A stretch of 64,000 bases of DNA, from contig CM059973.1 of NCBI GenBank assembly GCA_030490835.1, forward strand, positions 63,120,008 through 63,184,007, read 5' to 3'. Positions 59,972-64,000 of the stretch are shown in pieces. The position numbers were made by a program, and so were the translations under genes. The stretch's first letter is position 1. Each line of letters starts with the position of its first letter. The notes beneath the pieces are model-generated. The model saw nothing but the letters and a program-made list of their open reading frames with translations. It was not told the DNA's origin and did not search any database. Source of the stretch: Annona cherimola (Eukaryota > Streptophyta > Magnoliopsida > Magnoliales > Annonaceae).

Positions 59972-61606
59972 ATATTGATAGGAAAATTTCCTATATACCT
60001 ACAACGTTTAACTCTAATTCCTTTTGTACCCACAATATTTTAATAATTCTTCCCGTACCCACAACATTTTACTGTTAATTCCTTATATACCCGTGTTGCT
60101 AAATTCCGTCAGTGCATGCATTATTTTTTAAAATGCCAAAATAGCCCAAACGTCCAATTTTGAGTCGTCGGCTTTGTGAATCTCGCCACAGTCTTTTCTT
60201 CCCCTCCATCTGATGAATTTTCAAATCTAAGCAACGGGATGAGCTGCCATTTTTTATGTTGTTGATCGCTGTTTTGTTTTGCAGGATACTAGACAGAAGT
60301 GGCAGAATTTAATAGGTTCATCTCACCCATCCGACATTGCCCTTTTCTTCATCACCGATGAATGATGTGTTGAAAATCGTTAATCCAGAAAAATTTGGAT
60401 ATGTCGGCAGCAGAAAAATAAATGCATGGAAGCAAGTTGCATGCAAGCTCATGTCAGCAGCAACAAAATTCGAATAGTGGCATGATATTGTGAAAAATAT
60501 AAACAAAAGAACGCACAAGTTGCATGAGTTGGCAACCACTATTTATGAAATATCATGCGTGTAATGGCGATAAATGTATTCTGGATTAATCCGGAAATGG
60601 AAAATGTCAAAAAATCCGGTTGTTAAAACCGACTTAATGCATGTATAAAAGGAGCACAACTCCTTGAACGGGGTGAGTAGCTGTAACCATTCCCTTGTAC
60701 TTAATGTCAGTTATTTATAAGAAAAAATTTATTTTCCTTCATTAAGCGTATCCTCTCCTCTTCCAATTCCAAAAAATATTTAGCCACCTTATTTTTCTCC
60801 TCTCATCTATTTCCATCATGATGTCGCTTATGGCCGCTAATGGCAATAAAATTGTCTCCAAGTGCCTCGAACTCTAACGACAACAAAAACCCATCCCGGT
60901 GAGATCCAAAACTCGCAAAAATTTTGCTCAATGCATGTCGTTGCTACCTTAAATCAAGCGTCTTCCTCGTTCTATGCTTTAATATTGATCTCCTCCTCGG
61001 ACTAACTAAAATAACGTTGCCGAAAACCCATCATAGAAAGGGGGAACCATGGCCTATCTCCTAGGTTGGCCTGATTAAAATGCTAGTTCTACTTATCTAC
61101 AAAAGTAGCAGAAATGGCGGCCATTGCTGTTGGAAAGAGAGGGAGAAGGAGAAAGAGAAGATGATGGCGAAGCAAGAGATGAGCGAGAGCAGTGAGGCAG
61201 ACAGGCAAACAAGTGGGTTTTGCTGTCAATTGATTGATGGAATAAAAGATCTCGCTATTCCAATTCCCATTTGTGATTTATGCTCCATTAATGGAAATGC
61301 TAGCAATGATGAATTTTTGAATGTATGATAGGCAACCCATGTTTTGCTGGTGCCATCGAGTTTGATGGATGATTTGCTAGGTTTCATTGGCTTGATTTCA
61401 TTAGTGGTTTGAATCTAGAGATGTAGAGCAAAATCATCAATTCAACATGCAACTAACGACCGATTTTGAAGTCTCTAACAGCATGGGTATGAAAGGAATT
61501 AAAGATGAAATATTATGAGTATTAGAAGAATTATTCATATGTTATGAGTATAGAAGGAATTATGCTCAAATGTTGTGGGTACGCAGGAAATTTTTCCTAT
61601 ATTGAT
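59972..61606. mobile_element. TIR DNA element with 8-bp target duplication, nested LTR inside
   Basis: The body is 59980-61598 (1619 bp). TIRs of about 130-150 bp begin AGGAAAATTTCCTATATACC on the left and AGGAAAAATTTCCTGCGTAC on the right read inward, and continue with repeated CCCACAACAT and TAATTCCTT words. ATATTGAT stands on both sides (59972-59979 and 61599-61606), a perfect 8-bp duplication as in hAT-type elements, though long TIRs also occur in MULEs. The middle is GC-richer and holds no transposase; the 82-aa plus frame at 61080-61328 is not recognisable. Confidence 0.7.
60363..60823 (+). mobile_element. Ty1/Copia solo LTR with 5-bp target duplication
   Basis: A 451-bp LTR (60368-60818) starts TGTTGAAAATCG and ends CCATCA, with TGATG on both sides (60363-60367 and 60819-60823). 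A promoter TATAAAAG lies at 60643-60650. It is the same family as the partial LTR at 2212-2481 (minus). No internal region is left, as expected after LTR-LTR recombination. It sits inside the TIR element, so it is younger. Confidence 0.9.
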
Positions 61607-62430
61607 AGATCAAATAATTTAAGTCATATGATAAGTGGATCTTGAGGCTATTAATTCAATGTTTTATGTTAACTAATTAAATGCTAAATATTTTTAAGAA
61701 GATGATCAATTCAATTGCCTGATTATACCGCTAGTGCCAGTTAAATTATTAACTAGTGAAATTGTTTAAATTAAGAGTTGAAGAAAGAAGTACTCAAATT
61801 CATTAATGCCATTATTGATAGAATACCGCAAGTGATTCCATGTGAAAGAGGATTAAGATTCTCCTAAGCTTAAATAGAGTTCTTCGGGTCCTAATAAAAG
61901 AGAGCTATAGTCTACCACCTTATTGGAATGGCATATGTGTATTTATACATTGTGCATGCTACAAAATTTTGATTTTAACAACTAAAATTTACTTTTAAAA
62001 TGATAAAATTTGGTTATTAAAGAAAATCTTGGTTTTTAATAATTTGCGACATATTCTATATATCAGTCATTAAGAAAAATTAATTGTCAATAACTCATAT
62101 TTTTGTCCTAAGGCAACTAAATTTTGATTACTATAACTCATATTAGCATAAGCAAGAAAAATTTTCCTTTTTTGTGAAAGCACTGCAATAAGCAAAAAAA
62201 AATTTCCTCACCTATAAAGGCATCATAATAAGCATGAAAATGTTTTTCATATATATTGCTTATTAATAAAGATCTATCCTTGCAAATAAGAGACAGTGTA
62301 TTTTTCTATAATGATTAGTTTAACTTAAATTCAAAGACTACTCTTTTAATCAATCAGATGTTTGACATGCAGATATGTAAATGTTGATTCGGGCAGTAGG
62401 AGCATGATCTCCATTGTAATCTAATGTAAA
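61607..62430. other. AT-rich spacer, no gene seen
   Basis: Words near 62160-62240 (AAGCAAGAAAAATTTTCC) match, inverted, the stretch near 14160-14240. Nothing else is supported. Confidence 0.4.
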
Positions 62431-62462
62431 AATAAATTATATATATATATATATATGAGGGG

Positions 62463-62853
62463 TGATCATTTCAGGCCGGACGCAATGGCCTGCTCCGTGC
62501 GTCTGGCCTGAAAACTTATTTATTTTTATTTATTTTTTGATTTTTTTTCATGGGTAAGTAAATCTAGATGTATTTAATCTATAAACCAAGTTTTACCATT
62601 TTTGGATGTTTTAAAGTATTTTTTTATTTTTAAACACAGTGGCATTTTCGTAATTTTTGGAGATCAGAAAATTACGAAAATGCCAGTGTTTAAAAATAAA
62701 AAAATTACTTAAAATATCCAAAAATGATAAAACTTGGTTTATAGATTAAATACATCTAGATTTACTTACCCATGAAAAAAATAATATAAATAAAAAATAG
62801 GTTTTCAGGCCGGACGCAAGGAACAGGCCCTTGCGTCCGGCCTGAAATGATCA
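62463..62853. mobile_element. Foldback MITE, copy 4 of 4, nearly perfect hairpin
   Basis: The whole 391 bp is a palindrome centred near 62660. Ends are TGATCATTTCAGGCCGGACG on the left and its exact inverse on the right, with CATTTTCGTAATTTT and AAAATTACGAAAATG meeting at the centre. The arms carry CTAGATGTATTTAAT, shared with copy 2. (TA)n tracts lie on both outer sides (62431-62455 and about 62860-62880). Confidence 0.85.
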
Positions 62854-64000
62854 GGCATCTCTATATATATATAGATATATTATTTAGGCCATTTGGCAAT
62901 TCTCTACAAACTCCGTTGATAGTCTTATATGTATCTAGAGAGTTCCAAGGAGTGCAGATAGACATTTGCTAGTTTTTCAGCTAGTGGTGGTGGCACTCAG
63001 CCTTCCACACAACAATCCTAGTATAGAAGAAGCGTGTACCAAAGGGTAAGACACCACTGGCACTGAGTAGCCCTTTCGCCCCGCCGACTCATCCAAAATA
63101 CATTGGTGCACGGCAAGTGGAAAAAGTCGCTGAAATTTTACCGAAAGAAAAAAATAGAAGTCATTCTCCTCCTTCAAAAAATATAGTGAGCCTCTCATCG
63201 GCAGATCTACGCACACTGCGTTGAGGGCAATTGCCTACACTTGAAATTTTTTTTTTTTTTAGTTATATAATTTTTCGTAATAGCTGTAAAAGTATTTCAA
63301 AATTTTATTTATTTTGGTATATTGTCTCCTCTCAAATAAATGAATAACAATGGATATCACTCCCTGCACAAAGGTCCTAAATCCGCTACTGGCGCCGCTC
63401 GCAGTCGGGGGAAGTAGAATAGCTACTAGCGGTCCCAACTATTTGGCTAGCTATATGCCATACCATAAATATTAACAGGGCTTTGCTTTTACAAAAACTT
63501 AATATCTTGATACTTAATTAAAAAAAACAACTCAATTTATTATATTTAGCCTCTTTTATGTTAAAGTTAATTTTAAATATGACCACAAATTATACCTTTA
63601 TTTTAGATATAACCGGACATTTAAAAAACTAGAACAGATAGCCATATACCTTATTCATAAATCCAAATATAACAATACGGTTAGCTTTTGAAAGTTACTA
63701 AGGTAAAATTTTTTAAATGACCAAATTGCCCGTAATAATTTTTTTAATAAAAGAGCTCATGTGTGCATCGATACCAAATAACATAGATAATCATATATTG
63801 CTAGCTTCAAAATCATTCTTTGGATAATATAATGCTCACAAAATGCTCTATTATAAGAAACACTAAGGGTAATTTGGTCGTTTAAAAATTTTTCCTCTTT
63901 CATTATCATAACTAATAACGTTGTCACATATATTTGGAATTATAGGTGAAACTTTTGGTTAATTGTCCCTTTTATTTTTGAGTGCCTTTTTTAAAATTTG
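62854..64000. other. Spacer, no gene supported
   Basis: A GC-richer patch at 62940-63240 with a 79-aa minus frame resembles nothing I can name. A phrase near 63390 (CCTAAATCCGCTACTGGCG) recalls tails of plant hAT-type repeats. The rest is AT-rich. Confidence 0.35.

Overview
This window looks like intergenic nuclear DNA of a flowering plant. It is AT-rich and crowded with plant-type transposable elements: two long L1-type LINEs whose ORF2 ends in a plant-type RNase H domain, a Ty1/Copia RNase H remnant, several LTR-only elements, long-TIR DNA elements, MITEs and a SINE. I could not place it to family or genus. Nothing bacterial or viral was seen, and I found no rRNA, tRNA or CRISPR.

Only two intervals look like host protein genes. 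The stronger is at 13042-13722 (minus strand): a 226-residue secreted proline-rich protein with eight 20-residue repeats and a TATA box. Its repeats differ almost only at synonymous sites, so the reading frame looks selected. The weaker is at 44435-44728 (plus strand): a 97-residue small secreted cysteine-containing protein, whose 5' side was hit by a MULE-like insertion. A broken copy of an ARM-repeat gene lies at about 37880-38677 inside that insertion.

Layout. 1-2210: GTCGAC-rich minisatellite, A/T-run repeats and LTR-like sequence. 2212-2873: 3' end of a Copia element (minus). 2880-4995: LTR-like element (minus). 5985-8632: satellite with a unit of about 580 bp. 8633-9640: scrambled LINE fragments. 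10019-11800: probable solo LTR. 13042-13790: repeat-protein gene with its promoter. 15018-21260: LINE A (minus, about 6.2 kb, decayed). 24550-26370: foldback MITE, second MITE and LTR-like sequence. 26880-33555: LINE C (minus), split by two LTR-like insertions. 35175-36400: LTR-like sequence with a 62-bp minisatellite. 37641-44402: MULE-like element with a 9-bp target duplication, holding the ARM-gene fragment, a foldback MITE and the first copy of an array-bearing element. 44973-50290: second copy of that element, with 1.5-1.7 kb inverted arms carrying nested decamer arrays. 50666-56629: LINE B (minus) with a 16-bp target duplication. 58011-58325: SINE. 59972-61606: TIR element with a nested Copia solo LTR (60363-60823). 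62463-62853: nearly perfect foldback MITE.

The order of insertions can be read from the nesting. LINE C is older than the LTR at 27891-30715. The TIR element at 59980-61598 is older than the Copia solo LTR inside it. The MULE-like element landed 32 bp upstream of the small secreted ORF. LINEs A and B share one family and the same ORF1/ORF2 junction, TGA-T-ATG; both are dead through stops and frameshifts.
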